A stretch of 61,571 bases of DNA. It comes from Argonema antarcticum A004/B2 (GTDB taxonomy: Bacteria > Cyanobacteriota > Cyanobacteriia > Cyanobacteriales > Aerosakkonemataceae). Location of the stretch: assembly GCF_023333585.1 (NCBI RefSeq), contig NZ_JAIQZN010000036.1, forward strand, positions 1 through 61,571. Direction: 5' to 3'. The number at the start of each line of letters is the position of its first letter. Positions within the stretch are counted from its first letter, which is position 1. The notes under the pieces were generated by a model. That model did no database searches. It was given only the letters and a program-made list of their open reading frames with translations, and was not told the origin of the DNA. Positions 47,864 to 56,644 of the stretch are shown here, one piece after another. The position numbers and the translations under genes are program-made.

Positions 47864-48022
47864 GAGTTCTAGAACTGCTTAACTCGTTGGGAAACTTAGT
47901 GAAGACGCATAGCTGCCTACCTTTACCATTTTAGATGACTTCCCCTTAACTTTGACCAAATCCATAAAACGTACTTCGGAGTCCTGTGAATTCATCAACA
48001 ACACAGCTAATTACCTGTTTGC

Positions 48023-48418
48023 TCAAAGCTTAGTTAAACTCGATTTAATAGTGTCCACTAATTCTGCTTCAGACCAAGGTTTAAATAAGCAGGTATGGAG
48101 ATTCGCCTCCGCTTTCGCCCGATTAATTGCTGATTCATCGGCTTGACCCGTCAGCATCACTTTAATAATATTGGGAAATTGTTGATGAACGCGAATGAGA
48201 AACTCATCCCCCTTCATCCCAGGCATTAACCAATCCGAGACAATTAAAGTAATGGTGACGCCCTCTTGGGCGAGTTCGTTAATCACCTCTAAAGCCTCAT
48301 CGGGATCTTCAGCCACTTCATAACTATAGGCATCCCCAAATGCTGCTCTTAGTTGCGTCTTCAAACTGTGTAATATGACTCTCTCATCATCAACGCACAA
48401 AATTACTGGTTTAGACAT
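48023..48418 (-). CDS. Single-domain response regulator
   Basis: 131 residues, a lone receiver domain. Acidic pocket Asp10-Asp11, phosphoacceptor Asp62 (VSDWLMPG), Thr near 93 (MLTGQAD) and Lys in FKPW. The Trp after Lys (KPW) and LTGQAD are typical of receivers linked to HD-GYP/RpfG-like or CheY-like relays. There is no output domain, so it likely passes phosphate or binds a partner. It is directly downstream (11-bp gap) of the hybrid sensor gene at 48430, so both are probably one operon. Confidence 0.9.
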   Translation of the reverse strand: MSKPVILCVDDERVILHSLKTQLRAAFGDAYSYEVAEDPDEALEVINELAQEGVTITLIVSDWLMPGMKGDEFLIRVHQQFPNIIKVMLTGQADESAINRAKAEANLHTCLFKPWSEAELVDTIKSSLTKL

Positions 48419-48429
48419 CTAAATCTTTC

Positions 48430-49866
48430 CTAACTAAGCTTAATTGGAATAAAAACACTGAATGTAGTCTGCCCTGGTTTGCTTTCTACCTCTATTTTAC
48501 CAGAATGCTTTTCCACAATCTTTTTAACAATATCCAGACCCAATCCGCTACCTTCTCCCGCATTCTTTGTGGTAAAAAATGGCTCAAATATTCTGGATAT
48601 AATCTCTTCTGGTATTCCCTTTCCGCTATCGGTAATGCTAATTTTAACCATTGGGTCAATCCGAGTTAAATCAATTCTTAAAATGCCTCGATAATCCATC
48701 GCTTGTAAGGCATTGTGAATGAGATTTGTCCAAACCTGATTGAGTTCGTCTGGATAACATAATATAGGTGCTAATTCAGCATAGTTCCTAATTACCTCTA
48801 CACCCTGTTTGAGTTGATTATGATAGAGTGTTAAAATAGTTTCAATCCCTTCAATCAGGTCGGCTGCAATCATTTTACCCTCATGGTCATAACGGGCATA
48901 AGTTTTGAGGGCAAACACCACTTTCGAGGCTCGTTCTGTGGCTATTTCGATGGTATTTGTGCTTCTTTTTAATTCAGAAAGTTTATAAGCAATTTCTAAT
49001 ATTTCAAAACTGTCATGTCTTTTTAACAGCGGTAAAAATGTGTTGATTTCATCATAAATTCCCATAATTACCAGGAGATCGGCAATAGGATCGGCGTTAT
49101 CAATCTCTAATTCTTCCAATTGGCGTGTTAAGGCTCTCCTTAATTGACGCTCTTCTTTGGTAGATAAGGTGATTTCTTGTTGGAGCGATCGCTGCAATAA
49201 AGCCAAAAAATCCTGTCCTTCCTCTGGAGAAAGAGATTGAAAAAGTGCCGGTAAATGTTCTATAATTTGACTCAAGAACTTGGAAATATTTCCAGCAGAG
49301 GAACGAATTGCTCCCAAAGGAGTATTGACTTCGTGGGCAATCCCTGCAATCAGTTGTCCCAATGCGGCCATTTTTTCGGCTAGAATCAGTTCTTCTTGGG
49401 TCGCTTTCAATTCTTGCAAGGTTTTTGCCAATTCCTCATTAGTTTTGGCTAAGTCATCATTTTTCTGAACAAGACTCTTTTGCAGAGAACGTAAAGCCAA
49501 ATGCGTTTCTACGCGAGCTAAAACCTCTTCTACCTGAAAGGGTTTAGTGATGTAGTCTACTCCGCCAACTGCAAAAGCTTTCACCTTATCTAGCACATCA
49601 TTGATAGCGCTGATAAAAATCACCGGAATTTCGCGAGTTAGTTCATCTGATTTTAGATGATTGCAGACTTCGTAGCCATCCATCTCCGGCATCATTATAT
49701 CCAGCAAAATCAAATCGGGAAGCGATTGGCGAATACCCGTCAGTGCCAGTTTTCCACTAGGTACGGCTCGAATTTTGTAACCTTGTTCGGTCAATATGCC
49801 GACTAACAGGCGCAAGTTCGCCGGTGTATCATCGATCGCTAAAATATTGCCTTTAAAATTGGTCAT
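48430..49866 (-). CDS. Receiver-histidine kinase (response regulator fused to sensor kinase)
   Basis: 478 residues. N-terminal receiver 7-120 with Asp56 (LLDIMMPEMDG), a coiled coil (about 125-165, DLAKTNEELAKTLQELKATQEEL), then a kinase core with His178 (GQLIAGIAHEVNTPLGAIRS) and C-terminal HATPase (NALQAMD N-box, ITDSGKGIPEE, GEGSGLGLDIV). No membrane segment: a cytoplasmic kinase controlled by its own receiver. Such proteins in cyanobacteria act in phosphorelays. It is followed by the single receiver gene. Confidence 0.92.
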   Translation of the reverse strand: MTNFKGNILAIDDTPANLRLLVGILTEQGYKIRAVPSGKLALTGIRQSLPDLILLDIMMPEMDGYEVCNHLKSDELTREIPVIFISAINDVLDKVKAFAVGGVDYITKPFQVEEVLARVETHLALRSLQKSLVQKNDDLAKTNEELAKTLQELKATQEELILAEKMAALGQLIAGIAHEVNTPLGAIRSSAGNISKFLSQIIEHLPALFQSLSPEEGQDFLALLQRSLQQEITLSTKEERQLRRALTRQLEELEIDNADPIADLLVIMGIYDEINTFLPLLKRHDSFEILEIAYKLSELKRSTNTIEIATERASKVVFALKTYARYDHEGKMIAADLIEGIETILTLYHNQLKQGVEVIRNYAELAPILCYPDELNQVWTNLIHNALQAMDYRGILRIDLTRIDPMVKISITDSGKGIPEEIISRIFEPFFTTKNAGEGSGLGLDIVKKIVEKHSGKIEVESKPGQTTFSVFIPIKLS

Positions 49867-49999
49867 AGTCAGAAGGGGCTAGGGGCTAGGGGCTAGGGAA
49901 GAGGGCAGAGTAGCACTGGATATAATAATTATTTTCCGACTTTCCCCTAGTCCAAGTGCCCCTTTTTTATTTTGACTTTTGAATGAGTGACTTTTGTCA
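49867..49999. repeat. Heptad STRR and dispersed repeat (copy 2)
   Basis: CTAGGGG heptads at 49875-49899 and an inverse copy (49970-49996) of the AAAAGTCACTCATTC repeat seen at 13172 and 61431. They fill the gap between the two sensor kinase genes. Confidence 0.75.
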
Positions 50000-52042
50000 T
50001 CAGCCATTGCCATCAGCAATTAACCTCAAAATTTTGTCGTACTCAAAATTGTCAATACAACTTTTAATGGCATTGGCAAGTGGGGCATTTTGGGTACGGA
50101 TTTGTTCTGTTATTGTGGCAATTAAATCTAAATCGCCTTGAGGAATCGCCTCTTGCAGGTTAGCCACCCATTCCACAGGTAACGCTGCTATAGCCGCAGC
50201 GGTGAGTGCATTTTGCTGTTCCTGCTTTGCGATCGATGAATCGTGAGTTGAGTCTTCATAAACATAACGCACGCCGATATGTTTGTACATAGCATGAAAT
50301 ATATCGGCCTCGCGAAATGGCTTACGCATAAAGTCATCGCAACCGGCTGATAGCACAACGGCGCGTTCTTCTTCCAAAACGCTAGCAGTTAAAGCAATAA
50401 CGGCTGTGGCTTGACCTTTGGTGCTGGCTTTGATATGTTTAGTGGCTTCATAGCCATCCATTACTGGCATTCTCATGTCCATCCAAATTAAGTGTGGTTC
50501 CCAAGAGTCCCATATTTCAATTGCTTCTTTGCCGTTGCTAGCTTCTTTGAGTTCAAAACCAAGAGGGTTGAGCAGCTTAATTAACAGTTGACGATTGTTC
50601 CATTTGTCATCGACAATTAAAATCCGATAGCGGGGTTGGTTGGGTTCTAGGGCAATCACTCTGCGCTTCGTTTGCTTGCTTTCTATTTCACTTTTTTCAA
50701 CGACGCTGACTGGAATCTCAAATCTGAAAGTAGTGCCTTGTCCTACCTGGGAACTGACGGTCATTTTACCGCCCATCAATTGTACGAATTGGCGACTGAT
50801 GGGCAATCCTAAACCCGTTCCCTCTTGTGCTTCTCTGCCTGTTTTGCTTTGTACGAAAGCTTCAAAGATGCTATTTATTTCTTCTGGGGCAATGCCTGCG
50901 CCTGTGTCTTGGACTTCAAATGCGATCGCTAATTTTTCGTTACTAATTTTTGGGCTTTTGCCATTAGCTATTAAGGATTGACTGTCAGCAATTCCCACTC
51001 GGACTGATGCCCCTCCCTCTTGGGTGAATTTGAGGGCATTGTTAAGCAGGTTAATTAACACTTGGCGCATTTTTACTTCATCGGTTCGCACATATTGAGG
51101 AACATCGGGAGTGCGCTCGCAGATTAACTGCAAACGCTTATCGTCAGCTTTCAGTTGGAACATATCTTCTATGTCATCCAACATTCGATAGAGGTCAAAG
51201 TTTTTTTCGTTGAGGGTAGTGCTACCTGCTTCAATTTTGGATAAATCTAGGACGTTGTTGATCAGGGTAAGGAGGTGTTCGCCGCTGCGGTTAATAATGC
51301 CGAGATTTTCTATCTGTTCTGGTGCTAAGGTTTGAGAGCGAATCATCAGTTGAGAAAACCCAAGAATGGCGTTGAGGGGCGATCGCAATTCGTGGCTCAT
51401 ATTGGCGAGAAAGATACTTTTCGCTTGGTTGGCTACTTCGGCTTTCTCTTTGGCTTGGGCCAGTTCGGCGTTTAACCCATCCACTTTCCGAGCCGCAAGA
51501 CGCAGCTCGATCTCATCCATGACGATCCCCGCTAAGTCGCTCAAGATTGCCATCTCCTGTGGGGAAATGGGGCGTGCTTGTTTGTCGATCGCGCATAAAG
51601 TCCCCAAACTATAGCCGTCGTGGGTTTGCAGTGGCGCTCCTACATAGAAGCGCAATCCGAACTCGCCAGCTACAAGAGGGTTTGCCAAAGAACGTATATC
51701 TTTGGTAGCGTCTGTAACGACGTAGATATCGGGAGAAAGAATTGCCGAAGCGCACAACCCTGGGGAACGGTCAATTTGGTGAACATCTAAACCGTGACGT
51801 GACTTAAACCAAATGCGATCGTTATCTACTAAACTAACGACCGCAATGGGGACTTGCAGAAGTCGAGCCACAATTCCAGTAATTCGGTCAAAAGTACCAT
51901 CGGGAGGCGTATCCAGAATTTCATAACGGTGAAGCGCTTTGACACGCTCAGTTTCATTGTCAGGAATAAATTGCCGTGAGGACATATTCTTACCAAACCG
52001 TTTCAGAGATTTATTTATGGTTTCTTGTGATTCATTGTTCAA
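50000..52042 (-). CDS. GAF-histidine kinase-receiver hybrid sensor
   Basis: 680 residues. GAF domain at about 48-183 (TFDRITGIVARLLQVPIAVVSLVDNDRIWFK, of the subtype with GAPLQTHDGYSLGTLCAID). HisKA with His217 (FLANMSHELRSPLNA), HATPase (FEVQDTGAGIAPEEIN, GTGLGLPIS), a receiver with Asp522 (WMDMRMPVMDGYEA), and a helical C-terminal segment (about 610-680) of the kind that follows such receivers in cyanobacterial hybrids. Cytoplasmic; ligand unknown. The start could be Met20. It is upstream of the other two-component genes on the same strand. Confidence 0.92.
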   Translation of the reverse strand: MNNESQETINKSLKRFGKNMSSRQFIPDNETERVKALHRYEILDTPPDGTFDRITGIVARLLQVPIAVVSLVDNDRIWFKSRHGLDVHQIDRSPGLCASAILSPDIYVVTDATKDIRSLANPLVAGEFGLRFYVGAPLQTHDGYSLGTLCAIDKQARPISPQEMAILSDLAGIVMDEIELRLAARKVDGLNAELAQAKEKAEVANQAKSIFLANMSHELRSPLNAILGFSQLMIRSQTLAPEQIENLGIINRSGEHLLTLINNVLDLSKIEAGSTTLNEKNFDLYRMLDDIEDMFQLKADDKRLQLICERTPDVPQYVRTDEVKMRQVLINLLNNALKFTQEGGASVRVGIADSQSLIANGKSPKISNEKLAIAFEVQDTGAGIAPEEINSIFEAFVQSKTGREAQEGTGLGLPISRQFVQLMGGKMTVSSQVGQGTTFRFEIPVSVVEKSEIESKQTKRRVIALEPNQPRYRILIVDDKWNNRQLLIKLLNPLGFELKEASNGKEAIEIWDSWEPHLIWMDMRMPVMDGYEATKHIKASTKGQATAVIALTASVLEEERAVVLSAGCDDFMRKPFREADIFHAMYKHIGVRYVYEDSTHDSSIAKQEQQNALTAAAIAALPVEWVANLQEAIPQGDLDLIATITEQIRTQNAPLANAIKSCIDNFEYDKILRLIADGNG

Positions 52043-52221
52043 TAGCTATTCAAATGCACCTGATGGCTCTGGAGTTTTGTTACCAATACTGTCTTCAGGA
52101 AGTGTTTCCACTATATTAGACTAAGGAGCGAGTCCTAGAACACCGATTCAGTATTCGCGATAGGCGATGAGAAACCGGGTTTATTAGCACAGTTCGCCTT
52201 TATCCGCACCCACTTTTAGGA

Positions 52222-53550
52222 ATGTCTTTTAACTTAGAAATTCTGATTGTTCTCTTACTGATTATCCTCAACGCCCTGTTTGTGATGTCAGAGCTAGCCA
52301 TCATCTCCGCCAAGAAGGTGCGCCTGCAACAAATGGCCGAGCAGGGGGATACCAAGGCACGCATTGCTTTGGCACTGGCAAATCACCCAAATCAGTTCTT
52401 GTCCAGCGTTCAGGTAGGCATGACACTTCTGGCCATCTTGTCGGGTGCCTTCGGCGAATCGGTGATATCTAAGAGAGTTGCGCCTATTGTGGGTCTGATT
52501 CCCTGGATAGCACCATATAGAGAAGCGATCGCATCAACAATCGCGATTTTGATCGTCACCTATCTGACGCTGATTATTGGCGAACTGGTGCCCAAGCGGC
52601 TGGCCCTCAACAACCCAGAACCGATCGCAGCTGCCGTCGCCATCCCGATGCGGACTTTGGCTAAAATTACCTCTCCCATCGTTTATCTTTTGGCCGCTTC
52701 TACAGATATGGTAGTGCGGCTCTTGGGCGTCAGACCGTCCGGTGAGCCACTGGTCACAGAAAGAGACATCACAATTTTGATCGCGCAAGGCACCGAGGCG
52801 GGAACGTTTGAGGAAGCCGAACAAGACATGGTGGAGAGGGTGTTTCGCTTAGGCGATCGGCCCGTCAGCGCCTTAATGACCCCACGACCCGATATTGTCT
52901 GGCTCGACCTTGACGACTCCCTTGACGCCAATCGGCAAAAAATCATGGTGTGCAGCCATTCTCGCCTCTTAGTCTGCCAAGGGCAGCTGGATAACGTCTT
53001 GGGCGTAGTGCAAATGACAGACTTATTATCCCGTTCTCTACTAGGTCAGCCAATTGACTTAACCGCAACTTTGCGACGACCGTTATTTGTGCCAGAAAGC
53101 ACGCGGGGATTAAAAGTATTAGAGATGTTCAAACAATCCGGCACCCACATTGTGCTGGTGGTTGATGAATATGGCGTCATTCAAGGATTAGTCACACTCA
53201 ACGACATTTTAGTCGAAATCGTCGGCGATATACCCTCTATGTATCCGCAGGACGAACCGCAAGCCGTACAACGCGAAGATGGTTCCTGGTTATTGGATGG
53301 AATGTTGCCCGTGGAAGATTTGTTTGAACTTTTTGCAATCAAAGAATTACCAGAAGATCGGAGAGGCAATTATCACACTATGGGCGGTTTTGTGATTACC
53401 CATCTGGGACGTATCCCCACTGCTGCCGACAATTTTGAGTGGGGAGGCTACCGTTTTGAAGTGATGGATATGGATGGCAACCGCGTCGATAAAGTTTTGG
53501 TGATGCCAATACCGAAAGCATCATCACACGATGCGACTGATTCTGCGTGA
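52222..53550 (+). CDS. HlyC/CorC (CNNM-type) transporter-like protein
   Basis: 442 residues. DUF21/CNNM membrane domain at 1-195 with about four helices (NLEILIVLLLIILNALFVMSE, the family opening), then a CBS pair (about 205-330, with SALMTPRPDIVWLDL and HIVLVVDEYGVIQGLVTLNDI) and a C-terminal CorC/HlyC domain (about 345-430, YHTMGGFVITHLGRIP). Family members are linked to Mg2+/Co2+ efflux or Na+/Mg2+ exchange; the CBS domains sense ATP-Mg. The hemolysin name is historical. Monocistronic. Confidence 0.92.
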   Translation: MSFNLEILIVLLLIILNALFVMSELAIISAKKVRLQQMAEQGDTKARIALALANHPNQFLSSVQVGMTLLAILSGAFGESVISKRVAPIVGLIPWIAPYREAIASTIAILIVTYLTLIIGELVPKRLALNNPEPIAAAVAIPMRTLAKITSPIVYLLAASTDMVVRLLGVRPSGEPLVTERDITILIAQGTEAGTFEEAEQDMVERVFRLGDRPVSALMTPRPDIVWLDLDDSLDANRQKIMVCSHSRLLVCQGQLDNVLGVVQMTDLLSRSLLGQPIDLTATLRRPLFVPESTRGLKVLEMFKQSGTHIVLVVDEYGVIQGLVTLNDILVEIVGDIPSMYPQDEPQAVQREDGSWLLDGMLPVEDLFELFAIKELPEDRRGNYHTMGGFVITHLGRIPTAADNFEWGGYRFEVMDMDGNRVDKVLVMPIPKASSHDATDSA

Positions 53551-53568
53551 ACTAACGCCATTGCTCCA

Positions 53569-53714
53569 CTAAGTACGGAAGAGCCGTAATCCGCAGTCGG
53601 CTTTATGACAACTGTTGACAACTTACTTTTCGTATTGAAGCTTTTCTCGGCACTAAACTATCACCCATCTAAATCGAATAGAAAGACGGGCTTTCCTGCC
53701 CATCCCACAAGAAG
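53569..53714. repeat. Composite dispersed repeat (copy B)
   Basis: The first half (CTAAGTACGGAAGAGCCG, 53569-53586) and second half (GCCCATCCCACAAGAAG, 53698-53714) match the repeat at 123-183 but are separated by about 110 bp instead of being adjacent. It lies in the 300-bp gap after the CorC gene. No gene is seen in 53551-53852. Confidence 0.6.
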
Positions 53715-53852
53715 CAAGAGAAAAACTGACTGTCAAATAGGATTCTAGAACTTGGAGTTTTGTGATGTAAAGTAATAGATTTCTATGCCTTTTCAAGTGC
53801 GATCGCAGGTGTTTCCTAGCAAATCAGATTTTTCCCTTCGGCTCATTCTCAA

Positions 53853-54044
53853 TTAATCCTGGCAAATAGTTAACTCCACAGGATTAGACAGCTTAATCTG
53901 AGCATAAATTTCTTCTGCACCCTCCTGTTTTAAGTCTTCAATATAGCCACCTTGTTCGAGTTGAGCTTCTTTTAAGCTATCGAAAGGCCCAAAGTAGTAT
54001 ATACAGTAAGGTTCTTTGGTAATAATCTCTAACCACCAAAACAT
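53853..54044 (-). CDS. DUF1816-domain protein
   Basis: 63 residues. The whole length matches the small cyanobacterial DUF1816 family: WWLEIITKEPYCIYYFGPFDSLKEAQLEQGGYIEDLKQEGAEEI, ending with an LTIC strand. The fold is a small alpha-beta domain of unknown function; some members are close to phycobilisome linker-type genes, but nothing here supports that. Single gene. Confidence 0.85.
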   Translation of the reverse strand: MFWWLEIITKEPYCIYYFGPFDSLKEAQLEQGGYIEDLKQEGAEEIYAQIKLSNPVELTICQD

Positions 54045-54186
54045 CTACTACCTTCCCTTTTTTCAACTGATTTTTGACAAAAACTAATGATTATTAAGAG
54101 AATGATTAAACAGATGTGATATTATCCCAACAATTATGCCTCAGCCAGAAAGGAAAAACTGATAACAAGAATACATTTGAGAAAAT

Positions 54187-55239
54187 ATGGGACAGATTCG
54201 GGCGGTTTTGTGCGGCTACTACGGTAAGGGCAATGGGGGGGATGAAGCGTTGTTAGCCTCGCTACTGCAAATGTTACCGGCTGACGTGACGCCCTTGGTT
54301 CTTTCTGGCAAGCCAAGAGAAACACGCGATCGCTACAATGTGGAAAGCTGCGATCGCATGGCACCCGTCCAAGTTCTCCAAGCGCTACGCCAATCGGACG
54401 TTCTGATTTGGGGCGGTGGTAGTCTGATGCAAGATGCTACCAGCGCCGCCAACCCCTTTTACTACGGCGGATTGATGGGATTAGCTCAGCAGATGGGCTT
54501 AAAAACGATCGCTTGGGCTCAGGGAATTGGCCCTTTGAAACGTCGCCTGACTCGTTCTGTGGCACGACGAGTATTCGCAGGTTGCTCGGCGGTGAGCGTG
54601 CGCGATCGGGCCAGTGCTGCCCTATTATTAGATTGGGAAATTCCATGTTGGCTGGCTCCCGATCCGGTATGGGCGTTAGACTCCTTACCAGTCAAGGGGC
54701 TGTGGGATTTACCGGCACCCAGAGTGGCAGTGACATTGCGATCGCATCCCGAACTCACGTCCGCTCGACTTGACAACTTAACTCGTGCCTTAATTCACTT
54801 TCAAAAAGCAACTCAAACCTGTATTTTATTAGTTCCGTTTCAGAAATCTCAAGATTTAGCGATTGCCCAGTCAATTCACTCGCACTTGCCAGATTCTAGC
54901 CATATTATCGCGCCAGAAGACCCCAGACAGCTGAAAGGCTTGTTTCGAGGCGTGGAAATGGCGATCGGTATGCGTTTGCATAGTTTAATTATGGCCGCAG
55001 CAGCCGAATGTCGCTGTTTCGCCCTTAGCTACGACCCCAAAGTTAGTCACTTGATGGAGGAATTGGCAATCCCCGGATGGGATTTATCTCAAATGCCAGA
55101 TGACCCCAACTCGATCTGTCAAACTTGGTTAGAATGTTATGCTAATGGCGATGGGTTAGCGCCTGCTCAAATTCAATCTTTAGTAGACCGGGCTTTGATT
55201 CATCGCGATTTGTTAAATCAAGTTCTAGTCGCCAATTGA
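54187..55239 (+). CDS. csaB: Polysaccharide pyruvyl transferase CsaB
   Basis: 350 residues. It adds a ketal-linked pyruvate to cell-wall polysaccharide, the anchor for S-layer-homology domains. Family signatures: CGYYGKGNGGDEALL at the N-terminus, DVLIWGGGSLMQDATS (GGGxxQD), WAQGIGPLKRR, VSVRDRASAALL and MAIGMRLHSLIMAAAAEC. Full length. Cyanobacterial cells with SLH-domain outer-membrane porins use pyruvylated peptidoglycan-linked polysaccharide, so a role in outer-membrane attachment is likely (family knowledge). Monocistronic. Confidence 0.92.
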   Translation: MGQIRAVLCGYYGKGNGGDEALLASLLQMLPADVTPLVLSGKPRETRDRYNVESCDRMAPVQVLQALRQSDVLIWGGGSLMQDATSAANPFYYGGLMGLAQQMGLKTIAWAQGIGPLKRRLTRSVARRVFAGCSAVSVRDRASAALLLDWEIPCWLAPDPVWALDSLPVKGLWDLPAPRVAVTLRSHPELTSARLDNLTRALIHFQKATQTCILLVPFQKSQDLAIAQSIHSHLPDSSHIIAPEDPRQLKGLFRGVEMAIGMRLHSLIMAAAAECRCFALSYDPKVSHLMEELAIPGWDLSQMPDDPNSICQTWLECYANGDGLAPAQIQSLVDRALIHRDLLNQVLVAN

Positions 55240-55380
55240 TTTGGTAAGTTGTTGAGCGATCGCATATCCGAAACAAAGTGCGATCTGCCGACCGCAGGCT
55301 ACGCGATCGCATTTTACCTAAAGTACCAAAAAGCGATTGCCTACGGCACGCTGCGCGAACGCTGTGGGATTTGGAACAAT

Positions 55381-55824
55381 TCAAACCCAAGACTCTAAAG
55401 CGAAAGGTCGCACCTGCTGGATACGTTGGAAATCATTGTCTGTTGATACTACTGTGAGGTTGTAGTGAATTGCAGTAGCCGCGATCCAAAGATCGTTATC
55501 TCCAAAGCCGAGAGTTTGGATGTTGAATTTTCGCCGCTCGGCTTTTTCTTTAGGCCCAAATACATTGAGGAGTTTGCCTTTGAGATCGCCGTAAATGTCT
55601 GAGATTGGTAAATTAATTGGGTAAAGGTCGATCGTGTTTAGAAAAACTTTAATTTGTTGGAGGTTGGCTGCTGTTTGTTCGGATTTGGCAGCCATATAAA
55701 GTAGTTCCCCACGCACAATAACGCTGGTAGCAACACCCGCTTCGCTGTGGGCTTGTAGCTGTTGGATGAGATTGAGTTCGCCGAAGATGATGCGGCTACA
55801 GTGGTTTGTGTCGAGCAGATACAT
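55381..55824 (-). CDS. PIN-domain toxin (VapC-like)
   Basis: 147 residues. PIN acidic residues are visible: Asp5 (YLLDTNHCSR), Glu in VIVRGELLYMA, Asp in GDNDLWIAATAIHYNLTVVSTDNDF, forming the Mg2+-dependent RNase site. VapC toxins cut tRNA or rRNA. Its start overlaps the antitoxin stop (TGATG), the usual arrangement with the antitoxin first. The pair is isolated between csaB and an empty stretch. Confidence 0.9.
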   Translation of the reverse strand: MYLLDTNHCSRIIFGELNLIQQLQAHSEAGVATSVIVRGELLYMAAKSEQTAANLQQIKVFLNTIDLYPINLPISDIYGDLKGKLLNVFGPKEKAERRKFNIQTLGFGDNDLWIAATAIHYNLTVVSTDNDFQRIQQVRPFALESWV

Positions 55825-56084
55825 CAGAATTCAGCCTGGGAACGGGTGTCGTACACAAGTTGAAGACATTTCTCAAAGTCATCACCTTGCCAAGTGCCGG
55901 CAAATTTTAGCAAATCTTTGGCTTTAGAGCCGCGTAAGATCGGTTCACCATCTTGGATAGGGAGATCTGCTGGTTTAATAGCGGAGGCATTTTTTCTGGT
56001 TTGGAGGTATTCGAGCGTTTCCTCTAGAATCGATTCGGTCGCGGTTTCGATCGCGGCGAGGAGTTGTTCTTTGATGGTGGTCAT
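55824..56084 (-). CDS. Antitoxin partner of the PIN toxin
   Basis: 86 residues from Met at 56084 (TMTTIKEQLLAAIETA); an upstream ATG at 56129 would add an unusual Gln/Asn-rich stretch. Helical N-terminal half (IKEQLLAAIETATESILEETLEYLQTRK), then the C-terminal LLKFAGTWQGDDFEKCLQLVYDTR, the toxin-binding tail common to PIN-partner antitoxins in cyanobacteria. A canonical DNA-binding fold is not obvious. Overlap with the toxin indicates one transcript. Confidence 0.82.
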   Translation of the reverse strand: MTTIKEQLLAAIETATESILEETLEYLQTRKNASAIKPADLPIQDGEPILRGSKAKDLLKFAGTWQGDDFEKCLQLVYDTRSQAEF

Positions 56085-56129
56085 GGTAACAAGGTTGGAT
56101 TGATTGTGGCTATCTTGATTCTGCATCAT

Positions 56130-56644
56130 TCAGCGATGTTAATTTCGTCCTGCATCTGTTTTGATATTCTAATGGAAACGTCCACTTCTCAATTTGTCTT
56201 GGCCAAAATAATTAAAAATTATTCTCAATTACTTCACGTAATTTCGCCATTTGACAGATTTTATAGATTTTGCTAAATTTATAAACAATGATATGCTGGC
56301 CTTTTTTATAACTATAAATGTAAAAAAGCCCAGCGATCGGCCCAGAAGTTATAGCTCGAAAAGCCTGTGATACTGGGATAAGTGGGGGAAATGAGTGGAG
56401 GGAGTATAGAATAACGGGCAGTAAAAGACGAGAAATTAAGACCAACTGAAATCACGAGTTTTTTGCAAGTTAGATAAGCCGCCCAGCCGGGGGGATTTAC
56501 AAAAAACCAAAAGCATGATATAGAAGATTGGTCGCCGTGAAGAAGGATCGAGACAAACACAAAAACGGCGGATATGAGGTAGGCTATTGACAAGCAGGCG
56601 ACCAGTACGCGAACCAGCATTCCCAACTCTCAGAAGCAAGAGCG
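56130..56644. other. 515-bp gap, possible degenerate small membrane-protein gene
   Basis: A minus frame at 56312-56626 starts with a good membrane helix (VRVLVACLSIAYLISAVFVFVSILL) and continues FWFFVNPPGWAAYL, and an overlapping minus frame (56212-56445) carries SQAFRAITSGPIAGLFYIYS. Together they could be one frameshifted small membrane protein, but no family is recognised and no ribosome site is clear. I see no RNA gene. Confidence 0.3.
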